Below are positions 44,201 through 54,233 of a stretch of 64,000 nucleotides of DNA, piece after piece (the stretch's first letter is position 1; every line of letters starts with the position of its first letter). The notes under the pieces were generated by a model that saw only the letters and a program-made list of their open reading frames with translations, was not told the origin of the DNA and did not search any database. The position numbers and the translations under genes were made by a program. The stretch spans positions 992,001 to 1,056,000 of the forward strand of contig CM022375.1 in the NCBI GenBank assembly GCA_011800155.1. Direction: 5' to 3'. Origin of the DNA: Flammulina velutipes (lineage: Eukaryota; Basidiomycota; Agaricomycetes; Agaricales; Physalacriaceae).

Positions 44201-45892
44201 GGTGGGGTCTTTGAGTCGTATGCGATGATAGATGTGGTCGGGAATATCTCCAACATCAGGGAGACGATGGGTGAAAAGATCCGTGTAGCGCGCCTTCATC
44301 TCTGCATCCTTTTGCTTAAGGTGCGCTTCGAAGGCTAGGGTTTCCATTCGATCACGAACTTGTAGCATGACCGCAGCGGGAAGGAGAGTATGAGCGAGAG
44401 GAACTGTAAAGTCTCGTTTGGGTTTTGGTGGTTTCTTGATGACAGGTGGTGGAGGTGATGCAGGTTTATCAGAGGCCCACTCACGGGGAGGATATAGTGG
44501 GGGGTTCAGCAAGTCAAATCCAGTTCGCTTATCGATGGCAGTGCGGAGTTCAGCGTCAACAACGATTTTTTCTTGTAAAAGGAAGGGTAGTCCGAGGATA
44601 AGGGGAATGGTACAGTTATGAAGAACTTTTGCTCGATGAACACCCGAGGTCCAGCTCCCATCTTTCGACGACACTTGCAGCTTCACATACTCCCGCGAAC
44701 CCAGCCCATGACCCGACAGCGACGCCAAATTATCCTCTTGCAAGGGTAACTGGAAACGACGTAGACCAAGCTGGGTGACCAGCTGGTCGTCAATCACTGT
44801 AGAGGGGCAACCATGGTCAATGAGCGGTTTAATGGGTATGGGGAAGTCGCGTATAGCGGGACCAGTGATGGTCATGTGAGGGATGAGGTGGGGGACAGTG
44901 AAAGGGACGCACGAGTCATCAGACGAATCATCGACGTCCTCGATCTGGGTGGTGTAGACAGCGCCCGAGGTTTCTTTCTTGACGGTAGCAGCCATGTCAA
45001 GAGTGAGGGGACGATAGGTGGCAGGGTTGACACGGTTGTTGGGGGGAGGAAGACTGCGCATTGGGCAGGAGTCGCTATAATGACCAGCGTAAAAAGTGCG
45101 ACAATTGAAACATCCCTCGTGTGTAGAGAGAAGTGCGCGTTCAGCTTCAGTGAGCTTTGGGACACTTGCAACAGTATAGCCTGTTCCAGCGCTAGGCGCG
45201 GAAGTGAGACGTTGAGCGAGCGGGGGGTTGGAAATGCGAGAGAGTAGGGCAGGAGTGGCAGCAGCTTTCCGGTGGGTCCGTTCGGCACGTTGTTCGGAAA
45301 CAATTCTCCTGACCTCATCTTCATCCTTGACGAGCTTCTCTTCTCGAGCCTTGACCTCCTTCATCCAGACGGAGAGGGAGTTGGCGAGAGGAGGCTCACT
45401 GCGGATACTATCACGAAGACGGGTACTCATGTGTGAGATGATATGTTGCCGAAGTCCAGCCTCGGGTAGAGCATGAGTGGAACCAGCGTTGGAGAGGGTG
45501 GCGTTGCTATCCTGAAGCGAGATGGCCCAATCCCAAAAGGGTCGCTTCCCCTGTTGGGAGAGCTGAATGGAGTCGAGGAGTTTGACGTCCCAGTCAAAAT
45601 CCAAGACCTGGTTCTGAATCTCCTTGAGAAAGGAGGGAAGACCCATAGCGTTGATACGGGTCTTGTCGGCCCGGTACCATTGTTTCAGGATAGGTTGTTC
45701 GAGACCGTCGGTGACGTACTTGACAATGTCAGCGGCATCAATGGCGCCATGGCGCATATATTTTTCACAGGCGTCAGAGTATTCGACGAAGACGGCAGGA
45801 GTGACCTTTCCTGCAGAGAGGATTGGACAGTCCTTGAGTTTCGCCTGTTTGACGGATGCAGTTGTGGTGGACGTGGGGGTTGTGGAAGACAT
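41297..45892 (-). CDS. gag-pol: Gag-Pol polyprotein of the chromovirus, intact
   Basis: A single ORF of 1,531 residues, start ATG at 45,892. In order: Gag; a zinc-knuckle variant C-x2-C-x6-H-x4-C (CFNCRTFYAGHYSDSC, ~260-277) with two extra residues against the usual CCHC; an aspartic protease in which the catalytic triad reads D-H-G (LIDHGCPSTVID, ~357) rather than D-S/T-G; reverse transcriptase with YLDDIIIWS (~727); RNase H (TDASDRRTGAVLSF); the integrase HHCC finger (HDALGHFGFDK ... CTDCQRN) and core (GLDFVGPLP, VSDRDKLF, HPETDGGSERTN); a GPY-like module; and a C-terminal chromodomain (~1,478-1,528, WSVEKIIDSKRAGRGMRYLV). Chromodomains of this class direct integration by binding histone marks. 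Gag and Pol are fused without a frameshift, unlike the giant element. Confidence 0.95.
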   Translation of the reverse strand: MSSTTPTSTTTASVKQAKLKDCPILSAGKVTPAVFVEYSDACEKYMRHGAIDAADIVKYVTDGLEQPILKQWYRADKTRINAMGLPSFLKEIQNQVLDFDWDVKLLDSIQLSQQGKRPFWDWAISLQDSNATLSNAGSTHALPEAGLRQHIISHMSTRLRDSIRSEPPLANSLSVWMKEVKAREEKLVKDEDEVRRIVSEQRAERTHRKAAATPALLSRISNPPLAQRLTSAPSAGTGYTVASVPKLTEAERALLSTHEGCFNCRTFYAGHYSDSCPMRSLPPPNNRVNPATYRPLTLDMAATVKKETSGAVYTTQIEDVDDSSDDSCVPFTVPHLIPHMTITGPAIRDFPIPIKPLIDHGCPSTVIDDQLVTQLGLRRFQLPLQEDNLASLSGHGLGSREYVKLQVSSKDGSWTSGVHRAKVLHNCTIPLILGLPFLLQEKIVVDAELRTAIDKRTGFDLLNPPLYPPREWASDKPASPPPPVIKKPPKPKRDFTVPLAHTLLPAAVMLQVRDRMETLAFEAHLKQKDAEMKARYTDLFTHRLPDVGDIPDHIYHRIRLKDPTKVNNGRGYAAAKKNQAAWKALLDDHLAAGRLRPSSSEYASPSFCVPKYRNGVPDHTVPPRMVNDYRELNKNTVRDRYPLPRVDDILADCGKGKLWAKLDMTNSFSQTRVHPDDIHLTAIRTPWGLYEWVVMPQGGCNAPATHQRRMTDALRHLIGEICHVYLDDIIIWSDSLEEHTRNVELVLDALREAGLICNPTKSDLFLTRVEFLGHVISREGIAADPRKVDRIMSWPTPKTATDVRSFLGLVRYIAVFLPALAEHTAVLTPLTAKEYNKALPTWTPAHRIAFDAIKKLVLSRECLTVIDYEDTTKQIFVTTDASDRRTGAVLSFGETWETARPVAYESYQLNSAERNYPTHEKELLAIVKALKKWRSSLLNVTFQVMTDHRTLEYFSSQQDMSRRQARWAMHLAQFDFEIHYVKGEDNTVADALSRLPDELPTIPEPVVIAACLARSGTGEDPVQSRRERLMAASTSIVITADTELLESIKKGYTEDDFCQQLLTNLSSTEGAMFDVATGLLYVGRRLVIPRVLKVRELLYSLAHDALGHFGFDKSYAALRGSYYWPNMRRDLEEAYIPSCTDCQRNKSRTSKTPGPLHPLPVPDNRFDVVGLDFVGPLPVENGKDTIVTFTDLLGGADIRMAAITSTITAEEFAVVLFDEWYCENGLMLQLVSDRDKLFISKVWAALHKLTGVKLKMSTAYHPETDGGSERTNKTVNQALRYYVDRQQKGWLAALPRTRFAIMNTVNTSTGYSGFQLKTGRSPRIIPPLAPLPANATPEESTAQAIIARITTDVQDAQDNLLAAKIRQAFHANKHRAPEIAYAVGDQVMLSTKNRRNEYKRAGKKRTAKFMPRNDGPYTVVKAFPEKSEYTLQLPGHRRTFPGFHASLLKPYHPNDPALFPERELPKPGPVVTEDGIEEWSVEKIIDSKRAGRGMRYLVRWAGYGVEHDSWEPGSALKDSIALDAWEAGQQQ

Positions 45893-46192
45893 GGTGGGTG
45901 AGGGCAGTGGCAGTGGCAGTGACGGTGACGGTATACGAGACTCTGGTGGAGAATCGGTAATGGTATCGGTGGTAGGGGACGGTGGCAGCGACGAGAGGTC
46001 TGAATCGGTGGAAACAGCAGGTGATGGGGAACGGTGACGGCGGTGGTGGGCACGGGTGACCAGTGGGGTTGGCGTTGACGGTTGTCTACGTGAGTAGGAC
46101 GTGGTGACTAGTATCCAGCTGGAACCGTTCCGTAGTGGGTGATCCCAGTACGATGGCTGCCGGTACGAAGGTTGTCGGTGTCAAAAAAAAAG
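45893..46192. other. Leader of the chromovirus between 5' LTR and Gag-Pol
   Basis: Non-coding, rich in GGTGGT-type repeats. A run of nine A (plus strand, 46,183-46,191) lies beside the 5' LTR where a primer site would be. I see no clear tRNA-complementary stretch, so self-priming or an unusual primer is possible. Confidence 0.4.
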
Positions 46193-46429
46193 TGGAAGGG
46201 TGTCGTGTAAACGACAACCAACACTAAACGGGCAAGACAGACAGGACAAAAGAATCTTCGTTGCGTGCAATACAGAGTCAGCTAGTAATACAAGAGAGAG
46301 ATAAGTTATGTACCTTCGTTGCGTGCAATACAGAGTAAAGAGCGACGAAGGAGAATTGATCGTAAATAATGGTTCGGTGGCAGTGTGGGAAAGTGTGTGT
46401 ATGTAGTAAACTGGGGGACCAGGCTTACA
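46193..46429 (-). repeat. 5' LTR of the chromovirus
   Basis: 237 bp, identical by eye to the other LTR, followed by the target repeat GATAT. Confidence 0.9.
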
Positions 46430-46556
46430 GATATTTGTCGTTCTCATGACCCAAACTCGCTTGGTTCATCTTTGCTTCCCATACATTCATTTGAAGTAAG
46501 CCCGCAATCAACGACCTCACCACCCTTCCTTTTCCACGTTCAGTCCTTCATTTCTA

Positions 46557-49500
46557 ATGTCCAACACAGGCTCTGGCTCTTTCAAATGCAAGAAAGGCGC
46601 GCCGAAGAACGACTTTCACCAAAGTCAAAGTGTCGCCATCACCCAAGTTGTTGAGGACGATGTTGCCCGCCCAGTCGTCAGGCGTCGGACTACCATCTAC
46701 ACCGCAGAACCTGAGGTCGACATCGTCGAGGACACTGATACTCTTGCGCGCGCAGCTCAGCTCGATGGCTTCTCATATCTTCTCGGTGATACCATGTATC
46801 TGGATGACGCGGCGGACTTCTCTGATACGTCAGGCGGCTTGAACGTGCAGGTCGTCCATGCACGAAAGCAGTATAACAGCACGGTGAGATTGCTCTTTAC
46901 CCTCCTAATTTTAAGCTAACATTCTTGAATCTTAGAACGACCCCATGGGGGTTTGGAGATCATTTCGGGAGGATTACCTTACACAGATGATTCGATTAGA
47001 GGGATCTGGAGGTGCCGCTGGTGGCGACTGAGTTGTCTGTGGGCAGAAAGAACATGTGGCGCAATTTTGGTGTCATGATGATGAATGTGTCGGGCTTGGT
47101 CTCATGTGTCAGAGCTGCATGTGCGAGACACATCGACATCTTCCCCTTCACTGGATTCAGGTAATCTCTTTCAATTCGCTATCTACACAGTACTAACTAA
47201 CGATCTCTAGCAGTGGACTGGCTCGTTCTTTCGCCACATTTCTTTGTCGGATCTTGGCGTCTCTATCACGTTAGGTCATACCATCGGAGGAGAGTGCCCT
47301 GCGCCAATCGGTTACGTTGCCCATTTCACCGTCTTGCACACCAATGGCATCCACATCCTTGGGGTAGCGTTTTGCGGATGTCGGGGTTCCGCCGATTTTA
47401 GAAACCTAACCCTTAGTAATAGTTGGTGGCCTGCTACACCGACATATCCCCACACCGCTGTCACCTTCTCCCTTCTCCGGTTTGCACACTCGCTGAACTG
47501 CAACGGCAAACTTCCAACATGGGACCTCTGGCGCAGTTTGTCTGAGCTCACTGAGGAGCAGACGGGCGCTTCAGCACCAAATCGATATCGGGTTCTGATA
47601 TCGGGTTCTACTCCGTTGCCTACGGCAATGGAGGCACATTAAAATGTGCCGTGACGCTGGGCGAGGGCATGACGAGAGCGGAATTGCGGGAACTGCTGAT
47701 GGAGAATTGGCGTTCCTCTGCCCGGCGTGTCCCCAGCCGGGGAAAAATATTCCATCTGACTATGCTACCCAGCCTAATGTGTGCGTTTTCCTGTACCCGT
47801 GGCGCTCGTAATATTACACTCAATGTACTACAGTTGGCTTTACACTACCTATCTCGCAAATGATGCCAACTTTAGACTGCGCAATGAGAATGTTTCCTTA
47901 GAAACGCGTGATCCGCCGTTGGGTGATGGTAATGCCTATTTTACCCCGCGCAAGCCATACTTCCGATGGCTCGCTAAGTACGCCACGCAAGAGGACACTC
48001 CGAACTGCTCGGGATTTCAGGCTTATCATCTAGCTAACATAAAAAATGCGAAGGGTCTGAGGGTATCTGGGGTTACGGGGGTATGCTGTGCTCGGCATGG
48101 ATGTCTTCGTCCCAACGGGCTGGGAGACCTGAGCAAAGGAGAGAAGTCTGAACGCCACATTTTCAAACTTGCTTTGAATCTCACATCGTTCTAGGTTCTG
48201 TTCGGTCGATTATGTTCATGCGTCTGCGTGTAGACATGATCCGGACATCAAGAAACTTACATCGTACGACATTGCGTGCATATGGAGCAAGAACTGGTTG
48301 AAACGTGTCAAGGATCTCCCTGCGCCCGTCCAGTTCCTGAATCCAGAACTGATGCGCTTTGCGATTCCGAAGCTCCACATTTGGTCGCATCTACTTGAAG
48401 ACCATGCTCAATTCTCACTCAACCTTCTTCCATTCGTAGGTCGAACCGCGGCTGAGATAATTGAATGGTTATGGTCTCAGAGTAATCGTGCCGCTGCACA
48501 GACAAAGAAAATGGGTCCCGGCGCCCGTGCCGATACCCTGGACGACATATTCAACAACATCAACCGTCGGACCATTGAGTCGTTTGGTGAGCCCTGCATA
48601 ATAAGTTGATTCCGCCACATGTTAACATCAATCGTGATTCTTGGCAGAGCGTGTCCTTGCCTCACGGCTGGTTGAGGCGCTGTCGAACTCTCCAACTCAT
48701 ACCGAGAACTTCAAGAACTTTGATGAAGGTTTAGCTGTCGTCTTTGGTCGTGACGTGCTCGATCTCTGGCTTCAAGAAATCAAAACATGGGAAGGGGATT
48801 TTACGAAACCCTGTCCGTATGAAGGGTCGTTCTCATCACACATGTCTATTGCCGAGATCCAAATTGAGCTCGAAAAAGAAGAACAAGCGGCGCTGGCCAA
48901 GAACCCCGAGGTGATCGTTCAGGAGTCCAATGCAAGCACGATGTTGACATTGGGGCTTGAGATTGAGAGTCTACGATAAGTAATATTCTATTGTCACATT
49001 TAACTGGGAGTAAATATACACTCAGACGTTCGTTGGCGTGGGAAGTGAAAGCGCGCGGTTTGGGAGCTACATACCAACAACTCAACATTGAGAAAAGGCG
49101 GACACGTACGCCACATTTCTTTCGTCGGTCAAATGTTGTGACACTGAATACACGATAGTCATTCTACGGCGTATCACAAAATTCCGCGGCCTACAACAAA
49201 TCTATATGCCACATCTACAGGAGTTCCTATCGTCAGAAGAGATTGAATGTCTCAATGCCCTGCCGGATGTTGTTGTTCCGGAAGAAATCAAGTTGTACAT
49301 GCCATCAGAACTCTCTGCGGCACATCGCGAAGTAGCGCGGGCCTGCAAACCCGGACTCGCCGAAATGGAGACGAGACTACGTGAAGCGGAGTGTTGGGAA
49401 TCACTTGACTTGTTACGCTCTGGCTTACGAACACATTCTGCGGGCATTCTCTTTCAAGTACAGAATGTTACTGGCCAAACTTCAGTGACGCGAGCTGAAG

Positions 49501-50342
49501 GGATACAGCGACGGTGAGTTTTACTACTCTTGTATTGGATGTATCTCATGGTTTATCTAGTGTGCTGGTCAATATTAATCTTGCAAAACTCCGGTATCGC
49601 TGGGCTCGCAATGCCCTGTATCGTTTGAAAGGCCATGGCGACTGGGAGAACCAGCTCCGCGTCCTGGAGGACAAGCATGTGAGTGGTCTCAACGAGCGCA
49701 TGCTTACGGCGCAGGAGGAAGCAGAAGCGGATGACATTCGAGAGCGCGGCCTACTCTTTGTCAGTCAGAATGGACCTTTGACGGCAGACGCGCTCGTATC
49801 GCAGGGGGAGGGTCGGCGTGAGGTATCGTGGATTTGGTATAGCTATCCCAACGGTGTATCTGCGGAGACAATGACAGGCGACGAGCCATTCAAAAACAGT
49901 GCGTCTCAATGTCTATTCCTTACTGTTGATACTGACACGATTTTCCATTTATCTAGGTCTCAAGCGTGAGTGGGCGAAAGCAAGAGCTCGCATGCTGCGT
50001 TGGCGAGAAGAAATTGAACTTCTCGTTGAAGAAATGCGACGAGTTGTGGCCTTCGACTGCTGGAAGGCTGATTGGTGGGATCAAAGGATTGTCGCGTGCC
50101 CCAACGCTCCCGCTGATATTCGCGAAGGATTGGTGGCAATGGCGCTGGCGTCATCGACACGTCTACGCGAGCAGGCAGCACGTATGGAGGCGGCATGGAA
50201 GCCATTGGTACATTTGGGGGTCGAGATGTTGAGCAACGCGCCGCCTGAGAGGTCGCTGAATTATGAGCTATCCGCTGACCTGTACGATGAAGAACCTGAC
50301 GAGGATGATACTCTCAATGACGATGACGCCGAGGATGTGTAA
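46557..50342 (+). pseudogene. KDZ (Kyakuja-Dileera-Zisupton) transposase gene, inactivated
   Basis: It has about nine exons with 50-60 nt introns (first ones: 46,557-46,883, 46,936-47,160, 47,214 on). The N-terminus is followed by the CxC2-like cysteine cluster typical of KDZ proteins (MCQSCMCETHRHLPLHWIQ, WTGSFFRHISLSDLG), then FLCPACPQPGKNIP, the core DANFRLRNENVS...RDPPLGDGNAYF, CSGFQAYHLAN, GVCCARHGCLRPNGLGDL, SYDIACIWSKNW and a long helical C-terminus ending DDDDAEDV-type at 50,342. These blocks match the KDZ family, which moves DNA by cut-and-paste and is abundant in basidiomycetes. Two lesions are visible: an in-frame TGA at 47,029-47,031, where a cluster cysteine is expected, and a 13-bp tandem duplication (47,584-47,596 and 47,597-47,609) that shifts the frame. 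The element's right end is at 51,420. Confidence 0.85.
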
Positions 50343-51344
50343 ATCTAAGAGTTGTAGATAGCCTTGAATATAATGTTATTGATGCCACAACTTGTTGACG
50401 CGACTAAGGAATTGTAAGGAATGGTAAGTATCGGCGATCTCGGCGTTGGACTTGGGCTCTGAGAATCACTGATGCTGACTCTACCACTTACCGCGACGGT
50501 GTTGGCACTCTTGCCGCTCGACTGCTTCATACGAAGCATGTCCATACAACTTTTTATTGGCGCTATGGACGACGAACGACCGCCAGAAATGCGTGCAGCC
50601 CGCCAGCAGCATGGCAACCAGCGCCAGTGGACCATTTTCAACATCCTGCGCTACCCTACGCTGCCGCCACCTCAAAACCGTGTCGACACCTTCCATTATG
50701 GATTCCAAGTGCCGCTCTACCCTCGTAGCTAGCGCCGCATGTGGCTGGACCGCCGCCGCTCCCATCATCCTGCTGCACCACCATTTTCGACGCTCCTCAT
50801 CCATTTCCTCTCCTTTCCCCATCATTTTTTCACTCCTGTATTCGTTTTACTATATACTATCGTCTCCCCCACCATTTTCGCTTCCTCCCATCCATCCCCC
50901 GTCGCCCCGATCCCCATTCCGCGCCACATTTCTATCCTGTTCCATTGCTTACATTTATCTGTTCGTATGTATAGTATATATATATCCCTTTTATATTATT
51001 ACTTTTTTGCTTTTACCCCCAGTCCGCAGGTCCTGATTTGGAAGCGTGGCGCAATACACTGGGACCCGCTCCCGGTGGTCCATCAATATTGGCCCACGGA
51101 TCCGGTCCCTGGTTCCGGATGACGCCACGCTTCAATAGCGTCCCGGCTGATTCCCCCATCCCCGCGGTAATGATTGATCTGTTTTCCCTGACTGATTGCT
51201 CCGGTGCGCCACACCTGGCTGCCCCAGCCCCGTACCTACCTACCCGTAGCGCGCCATCCCAGTATATCCCCATACCGACCCCCTAGCCGTACCAGTAGAT
51301 CCCGCCCCGCCCCAGCCAAATCTAGCTACCTGACCTATTACCCC
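50343..51344. other. 3' subterminal region of the KDZ element
   Basis: No gene is credited; the ORFs here are pyrimidine-rich noise. It contains GCGCCACATTT at 50,931, GTGGCGCAAT near 51,045, GCCACGC and GCGCCACAC near 51,125-51,210, and CATCAATATTGG...GGATCCGG words that recall the FB subterminal repeats (CATCAATCCCTAGGTCCGGA). It is likely the transposase-binding end of the element. Confidence 0.5.
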
Positions 51345-51420
51345 GTAGTGACGGCCAGCAACTAGTTGTTGGTCCCCGTCACTATAAGGGTTTATCTAGT
51401 TATTAGTAGGTTATAGGGTG
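51345..51420. repeat. Right terminal inverted repeat of the KDZ element
   Basis: These 76 bp match 10,664-10,739 (the right end of FB3) with about six mismatches and end in TATAGGGTG. They contain the same nested palindrome around AACTAGTT. The flank GTAGGTC at 51,421-51,427 should be the target duplication; the matching left end is not in the window. I infer it lies left of the giant retroelement, which replaced or displaced everything left of 35,413. Confidence 0.7.
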
Positions 51421-52486
51421 GTAGGTCCAACGTCAATACTTTCTAAAATCCTTCTAACATTTCTTCAGTGCTAAAATCGTTTGACGGCAAAGTTGGTAGA
51501 CACTTCCCCGAAAAAGGCGCGTTCATAACGTCTCCCAACATGGACTACATCCCCAATCCCCTGTTTGGCGAACGGCGTATCAGCATGCTCAAGGATTGTC
51601 ATTTTGGCAAAGACGACCCCATGCTCCACCCTCAGCCATTCAATACACGTACTCCCCACCTCGCGCTCATGCGCCATCCGTCCGATCTGACTAGTGCCGA
51701 CTACATGCTTTGGTTTGTGCAACCCGGACACTTCGACATTGTTGACGTCTCTGGCCCGTCAAACGGCCTGGGAACTATCCATCTCCCATTTCGCCAGGTG
51801 TTGAAGGGCATCTACGGCGACGTTGTCAAACGCCATCGCCAGGAGGTGAAGGAGACAAAACCTTACTCTACTGGCATCCACGACGACGGGTGCACCAATG
51901 ATTACCTCGCGTGTCTCAAATTCCTTTTCGGACGTCTCGAACTTCCCGCCTCCTACCAAGAGAGCCTAGTCGTCTTCCGTATGACCCAGCGCGTCTTGCT
52001 GGAACTCGATGCACGCCTTACCTGGCTCATTGAATATCGGAAAATGTACTACAATGCTGCTGCGAAGCGGGCCCGAATACACAATGTTATTGGAGCGTTA
52101 ACGGACAGTCTCGAAGCGGCTGAGAATTTGTATTGGGTACGTTTGCTATTTGTATTGCATAAAATGACTCTGAACATTTAATAGTGCGGTGTTCCTGTAT
52201 GGCTGTCGCGCCTGCTTCCCGTCTCCTCCAGTATCACGGTTACGCGCTGGTTGGATGATATTCCACTCGACGCGCAGCCTGAACGCAAGATGGCCATCAC
52301 GATCTCCTATGACCCAGCAACCCCACCTCACCGCACTATTTACTGTGGTCCAGCAGGAAGCCTGGAACGTTATCGAGCCATGTCTATTTTTTTCCGTCAC
52401 CTGGGATCTTCCAATACCTTGTACGGGGGGACGGGGTCCCTGATCTCCTCAAACACTGCACCTCCTCCAACACTACCTCTTCCCTC

Positions 52487-52552
52487 AACTTCTACGTCGA
52501 CTTCTACGTTGACTTCTACGTCGACTCTGTTGTCGACTTCTACGTCGACATC
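52487..52552 (+). repeat. 12-bp coding minisatellite in H3
   Basis: About five imperfect copies of ACTTCTACGTCG give a TSTS/TLTS protein repeat. Length variation between strains is likely. Confidence 0.6.
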
Positions 52553-52752
52553 CTCAAGCGTTCAAACTGGCGCGTCACGATCAGCCAGGCATCAGACCGC
52601 TCGTCCAAAGCCTTGTAAGCCTGATTTCAATTGCGGGTGTTTGTGTACATACTAACTTTTCTATTCGTTAGATGCCAGAACTGAACGCCAATCACAGCGG
52701 CCCAACAACGACCGCGACAAGTTCAACGATCCCGTGTCTCCCTATATGCCAT

Positions 52753-54233
52753 CTGGAAAGGCCTTATAATCTTAAGTTACCTCAAGTCAAAGTTACTTAA
52801 AGCTTGTAACTTAAGTCAGATAAGTTGTCTTTAGTCAGAAAAGTTGGTTCAAGATACTCGGATTCTAGCACACAACTAAAGACAGCCCCAAGTCACAGAA
52901 AGCTAACCAAAGTTGGAGAAAGTTAACTTAAGATAAATGTTTTTTATGTATTGTCTATAGTTGCTTCACAGTTAACATAAGATAATTGCACTGAAGCTTC
53001 TATCTAAAAGACACTCAAGTTGTCTCAAGTTAGAGCTAGTACAGCAGTCAACTTGAGGTGCCTAAAGCTCAACTGAGGTTCTCTCAAGTTGTCTAGTCAT
53101 TGTCTACTAGCTAACAGCAATGGTGTAGATATGCTGTGAGTGAGAGAGACTAGAGAAATCCGAGTAAAATCATCTATTTTGCCTATAACTTGTGGTGCGT
53201 CCCTGCGATTCCCATGATTATATAAGCGTCTTGTAGGCCTAATTAAACGCTTTCTGACAGTATATAATACTTCTACCTTCCAGTCAAGTGTAGTAGTGCT
53301 ATTGCTTGAACACAAGAAATAGAGAATTGATTGAATGGCTTATAGCCGGAGCTGCACCCCTTATTTTCCCACGGTTATAGGCTCGTCTTGTAGCCCTAAT
53401 TAAACGCTTTCCAACCATATATAGGTCTACTACCTTCCATGCAAGTCCCATAGAGTTATTGAGTGAACAGTTATAAATCAAGAATCAAGAATTAATCAAG
53501 TCCAACAGGCAGGCAATTTAGGTCCGGACCTCCGGACCCAAACCCTTTGCCCTGGTCATGTGACTTCATGTTGGTATTTAAACCAGAGCTGAGCTCTGAT
53601 CCCATCATTCCTCTCTTGACCTCCTTCCTCTATGTTCTCTCTTTAAATCTTCAAGTCTTGAATGTTCTCTTGGTATGTGGACTTGCTTCTTCTTTTCTTA
53701 TGCTTGCTAATCATTGTCTCTTGTTCAAAGGTGCTCTCTTTTGACTGTGTTTAATGTTCTGGTATGTTTCTTGCTCTTTTGACTTGTATCTTTGACTAAT
53801 CTGCTCTTTCTTTTAGTATTTCTTTTGAACTATTGTATGCTAGTTACTTGATAGTGTATATTGTATATGTTTATTGATAGTTGCAATAATAATTGATTGT
53901 TTTCTATCTAAATTGTGTGATATCTGACTGGATTAACGTTTAATCAAATGTTATTATATTGATAGAATTGGACAGCTTTAGGTCAGACTCAAGTTAGACT
54001 CAAGTTGACTTTGTGACATCTTAGGCCATGGTTAAACACAGCTCTCAACTTATTCCAACTTGAGTGTAACTTCTGAGTGACTTACTCTAACTTCTGAGTG
54101 ACTTACTGCAACTTAAGATAAGTGTCGTGTTTAACCATGCTCGTAGACAACTTTCATGACTTTTGTGACTTTAGTAACCTAACAGCTTTAAGTTGACTAT
54201 AGATAACTTAAAGAAATTACCCTTTTCCAGATG
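52753..54233. mobile_element. AT-rich non-autonomous element inserted in H3
   Basis: The ends are imperfect inverted repeats (CTGGAAAGGCC... and CTGGAAAAGGG...), flanked by GCCAT on both sides (52,748-52,752 and 54,234-54,238), with an uncertainty of a few bases. The interior is packed with ACTCAAGTT/AACTTAAG-type words and has no good ORF. Removing the insert with one flank copy restores an open join (PYMPS then PIYWW). It contains a diverged tandem pair at about 53,204-53,471 and a promoter-like stretch near 53,560-53,640. Confidence 0.6.
53204..53471. repeat. Two diverged tandem copies of a roughly 110-bp unit
   Basis: Both units (about 53,204-53,313 and 53,362-53,471) share CTTGTAG(G/C)CCTAATTAAA, CGCTTTC, TATATA and CTACCTTCCA in the same order. 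They lie in the AT-rich insert and may be a small solo-LTR or promoter-type duplication. Confidence 0.45.

Larger units (their letters stand above)
40812..46429 (-). mobile_element. Complete Ty3/gypsy chromovirus, minus strand
   Basis: The LTRs (40,812-41,048 and 46,193-46,429, each 237 bp) appear identical. The 5-bp target duplication GATAT lies at 40,807-40,811 and 46,430-46,434. One intact ORF of 1,531 codons fills the middle. On the element's strand the LTR reads TGTAAGCC...CTTCCA, with standard TG/CA ends. Identical LTRs, an intact ORF and a clean duplication mean a very recent insertion. It interrupts the short divergent spacer between H2 and the KDZ gene. Confidence 0.95.

Noticed and set aside
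46183..46191. A9 run as a LINE-type poly(A) tail
   Set aside because: It lies inside the chromovirus between the LTR and leader; there is no LINE sequence beside it.
50739..51122. Overlapping ORFs of 77-159 codons after the KDZ gene
   Set aside because: Pyrimidine-rich non-coding DNA read in three frames at once; no splice or domain support.
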